A program made the translations under genes and the position numbers. The notes under the pieces were generated by a model. It did not search any database. It saw nothing but the letters and a program-made list of their open reading frames with translations, and was not told where the DNA came from. Of a DNA stretch of 45,775 nucleotides, positions 26,512 to 35,892 are shown piece after piece; position 1 is the first letter of the stretch, and each line of letters starts with the position of its first letter. Origin of the DNA: Rubrivivax sp. (lineage in GTDB: Bacteria > Pseudomonadota > Gammaproteobacteria > Burkholderiales > Burkholderiaceae_C); NCBI GenBank assembly GCA_024641965.1, contig JAHECC010000011.1, positions 1 to 45,775 on the forward strand. Reading direction: 5' to 3'.

Positions 26512-27789
26512 TCACAACGCCAACGTGTCGGCCCAGATGTTGTCAGCCCAGCCGAGCGCGTAGCGGCCTTCGGTCTGGCTGGCTGCGGCTGACACGCCGC
26601 CCGAGCCCGGCACGGTCTTGAAGGTCTTGTCCTTGGCGTCGTACTGGTGCACCGAGGCCACGTGCATCGCATCACGCCCGGTGACGAAGCTGTAGCAGGT
26701 GTTCATCACCACCGGCGCGCTGTTCACCGCCTCGCCCTTGAGCAACTGGATGATGGCCGCGGCCGCGACCTTGGCCTGCTGGTTGGCCATGTGTCCCGAC
26801 TTCGGCATGGCCGGGCCGGGGAAGGTGGCGTCGCCGAGCACGTGCACGTTCGGCGCTGCGGTCGACTCCATCGTCAGCCAGTCCACGCCAGCCCAGCGGT
26901 CGTTCATGTTGAGCAGCCCGGCGCGGCGTGCCAGGTCACCGGCGCGCTGCGGCGGAATGACGTTGAACACGTCCGCCTTGACGTCCTCGAAATCCAGCTT
27001 TGCGACATTGCCCGACAGTTCCTTCAGCTCGGCATTCGGACGGTACTCGATGATGCCGGCGTAATGGTCCTTGAAGGCCTTCTCGAACAGCCCCTTCTTC
27101 GACGTGATATCGGGGTTGGCGTCAAGCACCAGCACCTTCGATCTCGGCTTGGCCACCTTCAGGTAGCTGGCCACCATGCAGGCGCGCTCGTAGGGCCCGG
27201 GCGGGCAACGGTAGGGCGACTTGGGGATGAACAGCGCGAACACACCGCCATCGGGCATGGCCACGATCTGCTGGCGCAGCGCCACGGTCTGCGGCCCGGC
27301 CTTCCAGCTGTGCAGCACGCGGCCGCTGGTCAGTGCCGCGTTGAGGCCGCCGATCGTATCGGTCATGAAGTCGATGCCGGGCGACAGCACCAGCCGGTCG
27401 TAGGACAGATCGCTGCCGTCCGCCAGGCGCAGCTTCTTGGCGGTCACGTCGATGGCGGTGGCTTCGCCGCGCACCAGCTTCACGCCCGCGGCCTTCAGGC
27501 CATCGTAGCTGCGCGTGATGTCGGCCATCTGCTTGTGGCCGCCGAGCACCAGGTTGCTGATCGGGCAGGACACGAAGTCGGCGTTGCGCTCGACCAGCGT
27601 GACGTCGACATTGCCGCCCCACAGCTTGAGATAGCGCGCGACGGTGGCGCCACCGTAGCCACCCCCGACCACGACCACACGGCCGATCGACGGCGTGGAA
27701 GACATGCCGGCACAACCGGCCAGCGAGGTGGCGGCCAGCGCGGCCCCGGCGCCGAGCAGCGTGCGACGTTGCATCATCGTGTTCTTCAT
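26512..27789 (-). CDS. fccB: Sulfide dehydrogenase flavoprotein subunit (FccB/SoxF)
   Basis: RRTLLGAGAALAATSLAGCAG leader, VVVVGGGYGGATVARYLKLWGG, C-terminal FCSD domain; start at 27789, not the 917-aa ORF. Confidence 0.93.
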   Translation of the reverse strand: MKNTMMQRRTLLGAGAALAATSLAGCAGMSSTPSIGRVVVVGGGYGGATVARYLKLWGGNVDVTLVERNADFVSCPISNLVLGGHKQMADITRSYDGLKAAGVKLVRGEATAIDVTAKKLRLADGSDLSYDRLVLSPGIDFMTDTIGGLNAALTSGRVLHSWKAGPQTVALRQQIVAMPDGGVFALFIPKSPYRCPPGPYERACMVASYLKVAKPRSKVLVLDANPDITSKKGLFEKAFKDHYAGIIEYRPNAELKELSGNVAKLDFEDVKADVFNVIPPQRAGDLARRAGLLNMNDRWAGVDWLTMESTAAPNVHVLGDATFPGPAMPKSGHMANQQAKVAAAAIIQLLKGEAVNSAPVVMNTCYSFVTGRDAMHVASVHQYDAKDKTFKTVPGSGGVSAAASQTEGRYALGWADNIWADTLAL

Positions 27790-27800
27790 GATTACCACCC

Positions 27801-28115
27801 TCACTTCTTCGCCGGTTGCGCGGCGAAGTACGCCGCCACCAGCTTGAGTTGTTCGTCGGTGTAGCCCTTGGAGATCTGATGCATGATCGTCGCCGGTTGC
27901 GTACCGCTCTTGTAGTCGGCGAGCATGGCGACGATTCTTTCGGCCGCCATGCCGGCCAGCGGCTTCATGTCGCCGCGCGCCTGCCCGTTGCTGCCGTGGC
28001 AGTTGGCGCAAGTTGCCGCGAGGTTTCGCGCCAGGTTCGGATCCTGGGCCTGCACCAAGGTCGACGCCCCGAGCAAGATGATGCATGCCGCAGCGCGGCG
28101 CAGGTGTGAAGGCAT
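27801..28115 (-). CDS. fccA: Small monoheme cytochrome c (FccA/SoxE-like)
   Basis: Signal peptide, CANCHGSNGQ; directly upstream of fccB. Confidence 0.85.
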   Translation of the reverse strand: MPSHLRRAAACIILLGASTLVQAQDPNLARNLAATCANCHGSNGQARGDMKPLAGMAAERIVAMLADYKSGTQPATIMHQISKGYTDEQLKLVAAYFAAQPAKK

Positions 28116-28178
28116 GGGCTTCCCCCTCCGGAAGGTGTTTGATCTTGTTCGCATTGGACCCCAACGGCGCCCCGCACG

Positions 28179-28202
28179 CGAGCCTTTCGGGCTCGTGATT
28201 TT
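28179..28202 (+). other. Hairpin CGAGCC-TTTCG-GGCTCG followed by TGATTTT in the divergent fccA/soxH-like region
   Basis: 6-bp perfect stem with short T-run on the + strand. Confidence 0.45.
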
Positions 28203-28257
28203 CCCCAAGACCCTGGCAACGCTGGCGCCGGTTTTGCATTGGGCGTAATATCAATGG

Positions 28258-29199
28258 ATGCTGATGTTCAAGCCATTGGGCACCTTGATTGCCTGCGTCG
28301 CGCTGCTTGGCACGACGGCCACCTGGGCGCAGAGGCCCCAGGCAGTGCAAGTGGCTCCGGGCGCGTACATGGTGCAGGGGCAGTCGGCACTGGGCTCCAG
28401 CGCGAACCGCAATTTCATCTCGAATGCCGCGTTCGTGGTCACGCCCGAGGGCGTACTGCTGGTCGATGCGCTCGGGTCGCCGGCGCTGGCGCGCGAGCTG
28501 CTCGCCGAGATCCGCCGCATCACGCCGGCGCCGCTGCGCTACGTGGTGGTGACGCACTATCACGCCGACCACATCTACGGGCTGCAGGTCTTCAAGGAGG
28601 CTGGCGCGACGATCATCGCGCATCGCGACGGCGCGCTGTACCTGAACTCCGAGACCGCGGCGCTGCGCCTCGAAGCCAGCCGCGAAGAACTGGCACCGGC
28701 GGTGGACGCCGACACCCGCCTCATCGCCGCCGACCGTTGGATCGACGCCCCGACGACGCTGCAGTTGGGGGGCATGGACTTCGTGCTGCAACCCGCCGGG
28801 CCGGCCCACACTGCCGAGGACCTGGTGGTGTGGGTACCGCAGCTGAAGCTGCTGCTGGCCGGCGACCTGGTTTTTCGCGGACGCATCCCTTTCGTCGGCC
28901 AGGCCGACAGCGGGCGCTGGATCACCGCATTGGACACGCTGCTGCGCTTCGATGCCCAGGTCATCGTCCCCGGCCATGGTCCGGTATCGAACAGCGCGCG
29001 CGCCGACCTGGAGATGACGCGCGACTACCTGGTGTTCCTGCGCAAGAGCATGGGCGAGGCAGCGCGCAACATGGACCCGTTCGAGGACGCGTATGCGCGC
29101 ACCGACTGGTCGCGCTTCGAACAGCTGCCGCTGTTTCGTGCGGCCAATCGCATCAACGCCTACAACACCTACCTGCTGATGGAGAAAGGCGGGCAATGA
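28258..29199 (+). CDS. Periplasmic metallo-beta-lactamase-fold hydrolase (SoxH-like)
   Basis: Signal peptide, THYHADHIYG, GPAHTAEDLVVW, VPGHGPVS. Confidence 0.88.
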   Translation: MLMFKPLGTLIACVALLGTTATWAQRPQAVQVAPGAYMVQGQSALGSSANRNFISNAAFVVTPEGVLLVDALGSPALARELLAEIRRITPAPLRYVVVTHYHADHIYGLQVFKEAGATIIAHRDGALYLNSETAALRLEASREELAPAVDADTRLIAADRWIDAPTTLQLGGMDFVLQPAGPAHTAEDLVVWVPQLKLLLAGDLVFRGRIPFVGQADSGRWITALDTLLRFDAQVIVPGHGPVSNSARADLEMTRDYLVFLRKSMGEAARNMDPFEDAYARTDWSRFEQLPLFRAANRINAYNTYLLMEKGGQ

Positions 29200-29702
29200 G
29201 ACACCCCGATCGTCGCTCGATGCTGGCCGCGTTGGCCGCGATGACGCTGGGCCCAGGGTCCACACGCTCAGCGCTCGCCAGCCCCGCGGCCGCCGGTGAG
29301 GCGGTGCGCTGGCCGCAGGTCGGCCTGCTCGACGGCAAGCGTTGGGGTGCGGCGCAGGCCGAGGGCAAGGCGGTGGTGGCGGTATTCTGGTCCACCACCT
29401 GCCCGTTCTGCCGCCGCCACAACGCCCATGTCGAGAAGCTGCGGCTGGCCGCCGCCGGGCAGCCGCTCGAACTGATCACGATCGCGCGCGAAACCGACCC
29501 GCTGGTTGTTCAGCGCTATCTGCAGCGTCACGGCTGGGGCTTTCCCGTCACGCTGGATCAGGGGCCGATGTCCGCGGCCCTGTCCACGCGCAACATGATC
29601 CCGCTGACCGTGACGGTCGACCGGCAGGGCCGGCTCAAGCAGGTGATCCCCGGCGAGATGTTCGAAGAAGACATGCTCGATCTGTTGAAACTTGCTGCCT
29701 GA
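29196..29702 (+). CDS. Periplasmic thioredoxin-like protein (SoxW/SoxS-like)
   Basis: FWSTTCPFCRRHNAHVEKL CxxC motif; overlaps the upstream gene. Confidence 0.85.
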   Translation: MRHPDRRSMLAALAAMTLGPGSTRSALASPAAAGEAVRWPQVGLLDGKRWGAAQAEGKAVVAVFWSTTCPFCRRHNAHVEKLRLAAAGQPLELITIARETDPLVVQRYLQRHGWGFPVTLDQGPMSAALSTRNMIPLTVTVDRQGRLKQVIPGEMFEEDMLDLLKLAA

Positions 29703-29718
29703 CCGAGGAGGTGCGCCC

Positions 29719-30228
29719 ATGAGGTTCCCGATGATCCTGTCCACGCTGGCACTGGCCTGGGTGGCAGGCGCAATGCCGGTACGGGCACAAGACAACACCG
29801 CCACCTACAGCCTGCGTTTCATGACACCGGAGACGGCGCTCAAGGCGGCGCAGGCCACGCTGGCCAGTTGTCGCGCGCAGGGCTTCCAGGTTGCGGTGGC
29901 GGTGGTTGATCGCAGCGGCTTGCCGCAGGTACTGCTGCGCGACCGCTTTGCCGGCCCGCACACGGTGGACATGGCACTCGACAAGGCCTGGACCGCAGCG
30001 ACCTTCCGCCGCAACACCGGGGATCTGGCGGCCGAGACCCAGGCCGGCCGGCCGATGAGCGGCATCCGCAGCCTGCCGCGTGTCATCGCCGCGGGCGGCG
30101 GCGTGCCGATCGACGCAGCCGGCACCTTGCTCGGTGCCATCGGCGTGTCAGGCGGACCCGGCGGCGAAGCCGACGAAAGCTGCGCCGCAGCCGGCATCAA
30201 GGCCGTGGCTGACGACCTGTCGTTCTAG
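29719..30228 (+). CDS. Exported GlcG/HbpS-family (heme-binding) protein
   Basis: Signal peptide; VAVAVVDRSGLPQVLLRDRFAGPHTVDMALDKAWTAATFRR...GGGVPI...GAIGVSGG. Confidence 0.85.
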   Translation: MRFPMILSTLALAWVAGAMPVRAQDNTATYSLRFMTPETALKAAQATLASCRAQGFQVAVAVVDRSGLPQVLLRDRFAGPHTVDMALDKAWTAATFRRNTGDLAAETQAGRPMSGIRSLPRVIAAGGGVPIDAAGTLLGAIGVSGGPGGEADESCAAAGIKAVADDLSF

Positions 30229-30237
30229 GTCCCGGCG

Positions 30238-30597
30238 ATGCCCATTCCTGCCTTCGCCTTCTTCATTGCGACGATGCTCGGCGGCACCGCCGCCGCGCAG
30301 ACACCGCAGATCTTCCGCGACGCCGACCTCGAACTCGGTGAAAAGCTGCTGCGCGACAATCGCTGTGCCGAATGTCATGCGCGCAAGGTGGGCGGAAACG
30401 GGGCGTCGATCTACCGCCCGCGCGGCAAGATCAACAGCCCCGGCGCGCTGCGTGGCATGGTCGATTTCTGCAGCACCGAACTCAACCTCGGCCTCTTTCC
30501 AGAGGAGGTCACAGCCGTGGCGGCGGTGCTGAACCGCGACCACTACCACTTCGGCGTGGGTGCCGCGCCTGCGGCCCGGCCCGCACCGGGCCGCTGA
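30238..30597 (+). CDS. Small monoheme c-type cytochrome
   Basis: Signal peptide, single CAECH. Confidence 0.8.
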   Translation: MPIPAFAFFIATMLGGTAAAQTPQIFRDADLELGEKLLRDNRCAECHARKVGGNGASIYRPRGKINSPGALRGMVDFCSTELNLGLFPEEVTAVAAVLNRDHYHFGVGAAPAARPAPGR

Positions 30598-30642
30598 AGA
30601 TCGGCCTTGACCACGCCGAGAGCAATGCCGCAGCGTTGACCT

Positions 30643-30658
30643 TGCATATTCGCATGCA
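30643..30658. promoter_or_regulatory. Palindrome TGCAT-ATTCGC-ATGCA, candidate ArsR operator
   Basis: Inverted repeat immediately 5' of the ArsR regulator ORF. Confidence 0.45.
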
Positions 30659-30677
30659 GACAAGCCAGGAACACCGC

Positions 30678-31043
30678 ATGGACGAGGTCAACGAAGAATC
30701 CGACAAGGTGTTCTCCACCGCGGCCGAGCTGTTCTCGCTGCTGTCCACACCGATCCGCCTGAAGATCATCAGCTCGCTGTGCAACGGCGAGAAGAACGTG
30801 TCACAGCTGCTCGGCGACATCGAGACCACGCAACCGAACATGAGCCAGCACCTGTCCACGCTGTACCGCGCCGGTGTGCTCGGCAAGCGCCGAGATGCCA
30901 CGCAGATCTACTACCGCATCGAAAGCGAGCGCGCCGCGATGCTGTGCCGCGCGGTGTGCACCCAGATCGCGGTGGAGCTGGACCCCGACGCCGAGATCGC
31001 CACCGACGGGCGCCTGACACCGCGCGTCGCCGCCCGCCGCTGA
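30678..31043 (+). CDS. ArsR-family regulator (SoxR/SqrR/BigR-like)
   Basis: LLSTPIRLKIISSLCNGEKNVSQLLGDIETTQPNMSQHLSTLYRAGVLGKRRDATQIYYRIESERAAMLCRAVC; alternative start 30654. Confidence 0.9.
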   Translation: MDEVNEESDKVFSTAAELFSLLSTPIRLKIISSLCNGEKNVSQLLGDIETTQPNMSQHLSTLYRAGVLGKRRDATQIYYRIESERAAMLCRAVCTQIAVELDPDAEIATDGRLTPRVAARR

Positions 31044-31072
31044 CGAGCTGCGCCGGGCGCGACAATCGCGCC

Positions 31073-32323
31073 ATGGCCACGACGCCGCGCCGCTGGATCG
31101 CGCACCTCGACATGGACGCGTTCTATGCGTCCGTCGAACTGCTGCGCTACCCCGAGCTGCAGGGCCAAGCAGTGGTCATCGGCGGCGGACGGCGGCACCA
31201 GCCACAGACACTGGCCGACGGCACGCGCCGCTTTGCCACGCTGCGCCACTACACCGGGCGCGGCGTCATCACCACCGCCACCTATGCCGCACGCGACCTG
31301 GGCGTGCACTCCGGCATGGGCCTGATGAAGGCGGCGCAGCGCGCGCCCGACGCGCTGCTGCTGCCGGTTGACTTCGACGAGTACAGGCGCTATTCGCGCC
31401 TGTTCAAGGCCGCGGTGGCCGAGGTCACGCCGTTGATCGAGGATCGCGGCATCGACGAGATCTACATCGACCTCAGCGCGGTGAGCGGCGTGCATGACCC
31501 GCTGGCTCACGACCCCTTCGGTGGTGTGCGTGCGGTGGCCCAGGAAATCCGCAACAGCGTGCGCAGCGCCACCGGCTTGAGCTGCTCGATCGGCGTGACG
31601 CCGAACAAGCTGCTGTCGAAGATCGCCTCGGAGCTGGACAAGCCCGACGGCCTGACGATCCTGACGCTGGACGACCTGCCCACACGCATCTGGCCGATGC
31701 CGGTGCGGCGCATCAACGGCATAGGGCCGAAGGCCGGCGCCAAGCTGATCGCGTTGGGCGTGACCAGCATCGGCGAGCTCGCCGCACAACCGCGCGATTG
31801 GCTGGTCGAGCATTTCGGCAGGAGTTACGGCACCTGGTTGCACGAGGCGTCGCACGGCCGCGACGAGCGACCCGTGGTGACGCACAGCGAGCCGGTGTCG
31901 ATGAGTCGCGAGACCACCTTCGAACGCGACCTGCACCCCAAGGCCGACCGCGCCGAGTTGACGCGCATCTTCACGCAGCTGTGCGAGCAAGTCGCCGCCG
32001 ACCTGCAGCGCAAGGCCTACGTCGGGCGCACGGTCGGCATCAAGCTGCGCTTCGAGGACTTCCGCACCGTGACACGCGACTTGACGCTGGACGAGGCCAC
32101 TGCCAACGCCGCCGTGATTCGCCGCGCCGCGGGCGCCTGCCTGAAACGCGTGGATCTGACGCTGCGCCTGCGGCTGCTGGGCGTGCGTGCCGGCTCGCTG
32201 CTCAAGGCGGCGCGTGCGCAATCTCTGACGGCACCGCGCTGCGGCGCGCCCGCGGCGAACAGCGTGCCGCAGGAGCTCGAGCTGCCCTTCGGTGGCGGCA
32301 CCGACACGGCTTTGCCGGGTTGA
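31073..32323 (+). CDS. dinB: DNA polymerase IV
   Basis: Y-family motifs HLDMDAFYASVE, IYIDLS, GVTPNKLLSKIASELDKPDG. Confidence 0.96.
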   Translation: MATTPRRWIAHLDMDAFYASVELLRYPELQGQAVVIGGGRRHQPQTLADGTRRFATLRHYTGRGVITTATYAARDLGVHSGMGLMKAAQRAPDALLLPVDFDEYRRYSRLFKAAVAEVTPLIEDRGIDEIYIDLSAVSGVHDPLAHDPFGGVRAVAQEIRNSVRSATGLSCSIGVTPNKLLSKIASELDKPDGLTILTLDDLPTRIWPMPVRRINGIGPKAGAKLIALGVTSIGELAAQPRDWLVEHFGRSYGTWLHEASHGRDERPVVTHSEPVSMSRETTFERDLHPKADRAELTRIFTQLCEQVAADLQRKAYVGRTVGIKLRFEDFRTVTRDLTLDEATANAAVIRRAAGACLKRVDLTLRLRLLGVRAGSLLKAARAQSLTAPRCGAPAANSVPQELELPFGGGTDTALPG

Positions 32324-32337
32324 GCCAAAGCCCCTGA

Positions 32338-32757
32338 TCAGCCCGGCTCGGTTGCGCCACGCACCGCGGCCGTCGGCAGGCGCCACAACCAGGTGCCTAC
32401 AGCGGCACAGCACAGTGCCGGCAACCAGCCGAATGCCGGCGGCAGCACCCACCAGGCCCAGGCCGAACCGAAGAGCATCATCACCAGTGCCAGCTGCTTG
32501 GCACGCAGGGGCACGGCGCGGTTGGCGCGCCAGTCGCGCACCATCGGGCCGAAGCGCGGGTGCAGCAGCAACCAGCGTTCGAAGCGTTCACTGCCACGCG
32601 AAAAACACCAGGCAGCGAGCAGCACGAAGGGCGTGGTCGGCAGCACCGGCAGGAAGATGCCGACGATGCCCAGCGCCAGTGACAGCATGCCGAGCGCGAC
32701 CCACAGCCCGCGCTGCCAGCGCGCGCGTCCGATCGATCCCGGCGTGACCCCGTGCAT
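32338..32757 (-). CDS. DUF454 (YbaN-like) inner-membrane protein
   Basis: GIVGIFLPVLPTTPFVLLAAWCFSRGSERFERWLLLHPRFG. Confidence 0.9.
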   Translation of the reverse strand: MHGVTPGSIGRARWQRGLWVALGMLSLALGIVGIFLPVLPTTPFVLLAAWCFSRGSERFERWLLLHPRFGPMVRDWRANRAVPLRAKQLALVMMLFGSAWAWWVLPPAFGWLPALCCAAVGTWLWRLPTAAVRGATEPG

Positions 32758-32865
32758 GGCGCGATGTTGCCACGCCGCAGCGCATCGCCTCCTGCGCGCG
32801 CTGACATAGACTGTGCGCGGTCGCCGTCGATCCGCGATGCGCGACGCGACCCACAGGAGCCTTGA

Positions 32866-34005
32866 ATGCCCGTCATCACGAACATCGAAGACCTGCGCGT
32901 GCTGGCCGAGAAGCGCGTGCCGCGGATGTTCTACGACTATGCCGATTCGGGTTCGTGGACCGAGGGCACCTACCGCGCCAACGAAGCCGACTTCCACAAG
33001 ATCAAGCTGCGCCAGCGCGTGGCAGTGAACATGGACAACCGCACGACGGCCACCACGATGGTCGGCCAGGCGGTGAAGATGCCCGTGGCCATCGCACCGG
33101 TGGGCCTGACCGGCATGCAGCATGCGGATGGTGAGATCCTGGCGGCCAAGGCGGCCGAGGCCTTCGGCATCCCCTTCACGCTGTCGACGATGAGCATCTG
33201 CTCGATGGAAGACATCGCTGCGAACACGAAAGCGCCCTTCTGGTTCCAGCTGTACATGATGCGCGACCGCGACGCGATGGCGCGCATGATCGAGCGCTGC
33301 AAGGTGGCCAGGTGCAGCGCGCTGATGCTGACGCTGGACCTGCAGGTCATCGGCCAGCGCCACAAGGACCTGAAGAACGGCCTGACCGCGCCACCGCGGC
33401 CGACGCTGGCCAACATCATCAATCTGATGACCAAGCCGCGCTGGTGCATGGGAATGGCCGGCACGAAGCGGCACAGCTTCGGCAACCTGGTCGGCCACGT
33501 CAAGGGCGTCAGCGACATGAGCTCGCTGGCGGCGTGGACCAACGAGCAGTTCGACCCGCGGCTGTCCTGGCCGGATGTCGAATGGGTGAAGGAGCAGTGG
33601 GGCGGCAAGCTGGTGCTGAAAGGCATCATGGACGTCGAGGACGCGAAGCTGGCGGTGGCGGCAGGAGCCGATGCCATCGTCGTCAGCAACCATGGCGGGC
33701 GGCAACTGGATGGCGCGCCGTCGAGCATCGAAGCGCTGCCGGCGATCGTCGACGCAGTGGGGTCGCAAACCGAGGTCTGGATGGACGGCGGCATCCGCAG
33801 CGGGCAGGACGTGCTGAAGGCCTGGGCGCTGGGCGCACGTGGCACACTGATCGGCCGCGCCATGGTCTATGGCGTCGGCGCGATGGGCGAAGCCGGCGTG
33901 CTCAAGGCACTGCAGATCATCCACAAGGAACTCGACGTGACCATGGCCTTCTGCGGCCACACCGACCTGCGCAACGTCGACAGTCGCATCCTGCTGCCGC
34001 GCTGA
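32866..34005 (+). CDS. FMN-dependent alpha-hydroxy-acid oxidase/dehydrogenase (LldD family)
   Basis: FYDYADSGSWTEGTYRAN, IVVSNHGGRQLDG. Confidence 0.93.
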   Translation: MPVITNIEDLRVLAEKRVPRMFYDYADSGSWTEGTYRANEADFHKIKLRQRVAVNMDNRTTATTMVGQAVKMPVAIAPVGLTGMQHADGEILAAKAAEAFGIPFTLSTMSICSMEDIAANTKAPFWFQLYMMRDRDAMARMIERCKVARCSALMLTLDLQVIGQRHKDLKNGLTAPPRPTLANIINLMTKPRWCMGMAGTKRHSFGNLVGHVKGVSDMSSLAAWTNEQFDPRLSWPDVEWVKEQWGGKLVLKGIMDVEDAKLAVAAGADAIVVSNHGGRQLDGAPSSIEALPAIVDAVGSQTEVWMDGGIRSGQDVLKAWALGARGTLIGRAMVYGVGAMGEAGVLKALQIIHKELDVTMAFCGHTDLRNVDSRILLPR

Positions 34006-34012
34006 AGCAGCG

Positions 34013-35578
34013 CTACGGCAGCGCCAGGATCGCCACCTTGCCGCCGCGGAAGGGGCGCGCATATTCGACGCGGGTGCCGGGCGGAATGTCCTTGTCCTCG
34101 CGGTAGGTGAAGACCAGACGTCCATCCGGATGCGCTGCGAGCCAGGCCATGACCTCAGCTTCGGGCACTTCGACCAGCGCATGCTGCAGCCGACCGGCAA
34201 ATGTCCATTGGCCGTGGTAGTCACCCTCGTGGGCCAACGACCGGCCTTCGCGCTCATGCTGCGCCAGCCTTGCCCCCATGGCGTCCAGGTCGTAGGGCTC
34301 GCGCATCGCGATCTCGAAGACCACCATCAGGCCGCAGGCGGCGACGACCGTGGCTACGGCCACGCGGCACACCTCCTGCACGGCATCGCCGGGCCGGCGC
34401 AGGGCCAGTGCGACGCCGCACAGCAGGCACAACCCGCCCCAGGCCCAAAGCAGAGCGCGCAGGTCCGCACCGACGACCATCGACGACAGCCGCGGTGCGG
34501 CGACGACCGCGCCAATGCCCAGCGCAATCAGCCCGGCGGCGGGCACGGCCAGCGCCCAGCGCGACGGCGGGGCATCGCTCAGCGCACGCGCAGCGAGCAG
34601 CGCGAAGAGCACGAATTCGGGCAACAGATAGTGCGGCCGTTTGCCGCTGACCAGCGAGAACACGACCAGGCAGAACAGCGCGCCAAAGAGCGCGAAGCGC
34701 CAGCCGCTTTCGTCGAACAGCGCGCGGCGCAGGCCACGCCACCATTGCGGCCACAACAGCCAGGGCGCGAGCAGCAGCGGCAGCCAGGCCAGATAGAACC
34801 ACCACGGCGCCTGGTGCGAGAAGCTGCGCACCATGCGGTTCGCGGTCTGACCCCAGAAGATGGCCTGGCGATAGGCCTCGCCGCCATAGATGCCCGCGGG
34901 AACGGCCCAGGCCAGGATCAGCGCCGCGCCGCCCAACAGCGCCAGCAGCACGCCCAGGTACCAGCGGCGCCATGGCGGGCGCCGCTCGCGCATCCACCAC
35001 GGCGCGAACAGCGCCAGCGGCAGCAGGTGCAGCAGGGCCACCGGTCCCTTGGCGTACAAGGCACCGCCCATGCCGATGGCGAGCAGCACGAAGCCTCCAG
35101 CGCCGCCGCCGCTGTGCCAGGCACGCACCAGACCGACGAAGCCCAGCGCAACGAAGAAGCTCAGCATCGCATCGAACATCAGTGCCGAGGCGAAATAGGT
35201 ATAGAGCAGGCTCGCAAGTACGATGAATGGCACCATGCGCGCGACCTCGGGACGTGCCGGCCAGAGCTGGCGCGCCATCACCTGCGACAGCGCCAGCGTG
35301 GCGGCGGCGAACAGCGGCGAAATCAGCCGCATCGACCAGTCGTTGACGCCGAACAGCGCCCAACTGGCGTGCATCAGCCAGAACAGCAGCGGCGGCTTGT
35401 GGTGATAGGGCTCGCCGTTCAGATAGGGCACGAGGAAGTCGCCGCGCTGCCACATCTCCCAGGCCACGGCGGCGTAGCGCGTCTCGTCGATCGGCAGCAG
35501 CGGACGCGCCAGCGACACGGCCAGCAGCAGCGCCCAAAGCGCCGCCAGCCACAGCGCGTCGCGCCGCACCGGAATCAT
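34013..35578 (-). CDS. ArnT-like GT83/GT39-type membrane glycosyltransferase
   Basis: PIDETRYAAVAWEMWQRGDFLVPYLNGEPYHHKPPLLFWL; multiple TM. Confidence 0.9.
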   Translation of the reverse strand: MIPVRRDALWLAALWALLLAVSLARPLLPIDETRYAAVAWEMWQRGDFLVPYLNGEPYHHKPPLLFWLMHASWALFGVNDWSMRLISPLFAAATLALSQVMARQLWPARPEVARMVPFIVLASLLYTYFASALMFDAMLSFFVALGFVGLVRAWHSGGGAGGFVLLAIGMGGALYAKGPVALLHLLPLALFAPWWMRERRPPWRRWYLGVLLALLGGAALILAWAVPAGIYGGEAYRQAIFWGQTANRMVRSFSHQAPWWFYLAWLPLLLAPWLLWPQWWRGLRRALFDESGWRFALFGALFCLVVFSLVSGKRPHYLLPEFVLFALLAARALSDAPPSRWALAVPAAGLIALGIGAVVAAPRLSSMVVGADLRALLWAWGGLCLLCGVALALRRPGDAVQEVCRVAVATVVAACGLMVVFEIAMREPYDLDAMGARLAQHEREGRSLAHEGDYHGQWTFAGRLQHALVEVPEAEVMAWLAAHPDGRLVFTYREDKDIPPGTRVEYARPFRGGKVAILALP

Positions 35579-35892
35579 GCGTGCGGATCGGGCGGCGCCA
35601 GGCGTTGCGCTTCGCTCTTCTCGCGCCGAATCAGCCACAGGTTGCGCAGGTAGACGAACAGGCCCATGCCCTGCCCCAGCATGAACACCGGGTCCTCGCG
35701 ATAGGCCGCGTAGATGAACAAGGTGACGCCGCCACCGAGCGAGAAGTACCAGAACAGCACCGGCACCACCGACTTGCGGGCGCGCTCGCTGGCCAGCCAC
35801 TGGATGATGAAGCGCATCGAGAACATCGCCTGGCCGGTGAAGCCGACGCCCAGCACCAGCCATTCGGGCAGCGTGATCGAGTGGAAGTTCAT
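35575..35892 (-). CDS. Lipid-A-disaccharide synthase N-terminal domain-like membrane protein
   Basis: GFTGQAMFSMRFIIQWLASERARKSVVPVLFWYFSLGGG. Confidence 0.88.
   Translation of the reverse strand: MNFHSITLPEWLVLGVGFTGQAMFSMRFIIQWLASERARKSVVPVLFWYFSLGGGVTLFIYAAYREDPVFMLGQGMGLFVYLRNLWLIRREKSEAQRLAPPDPHA

Noticed and set aside
26512-29265. Single 917-aa minus-strand protein
   Set aside because: The N-terminal two thirds are read-through antisense to the SoxH-like gene and out of frame with fccA; the real fccB start is at 27789 with a proper leader
31073-32323. Insert in DinB (GGGRRHQPQTLADGTRRFATLRHYTGRGVITT) as a possible novel domain
   Set aside because: Short insert within an otherwise normal polymerase IV; likely lineage variation
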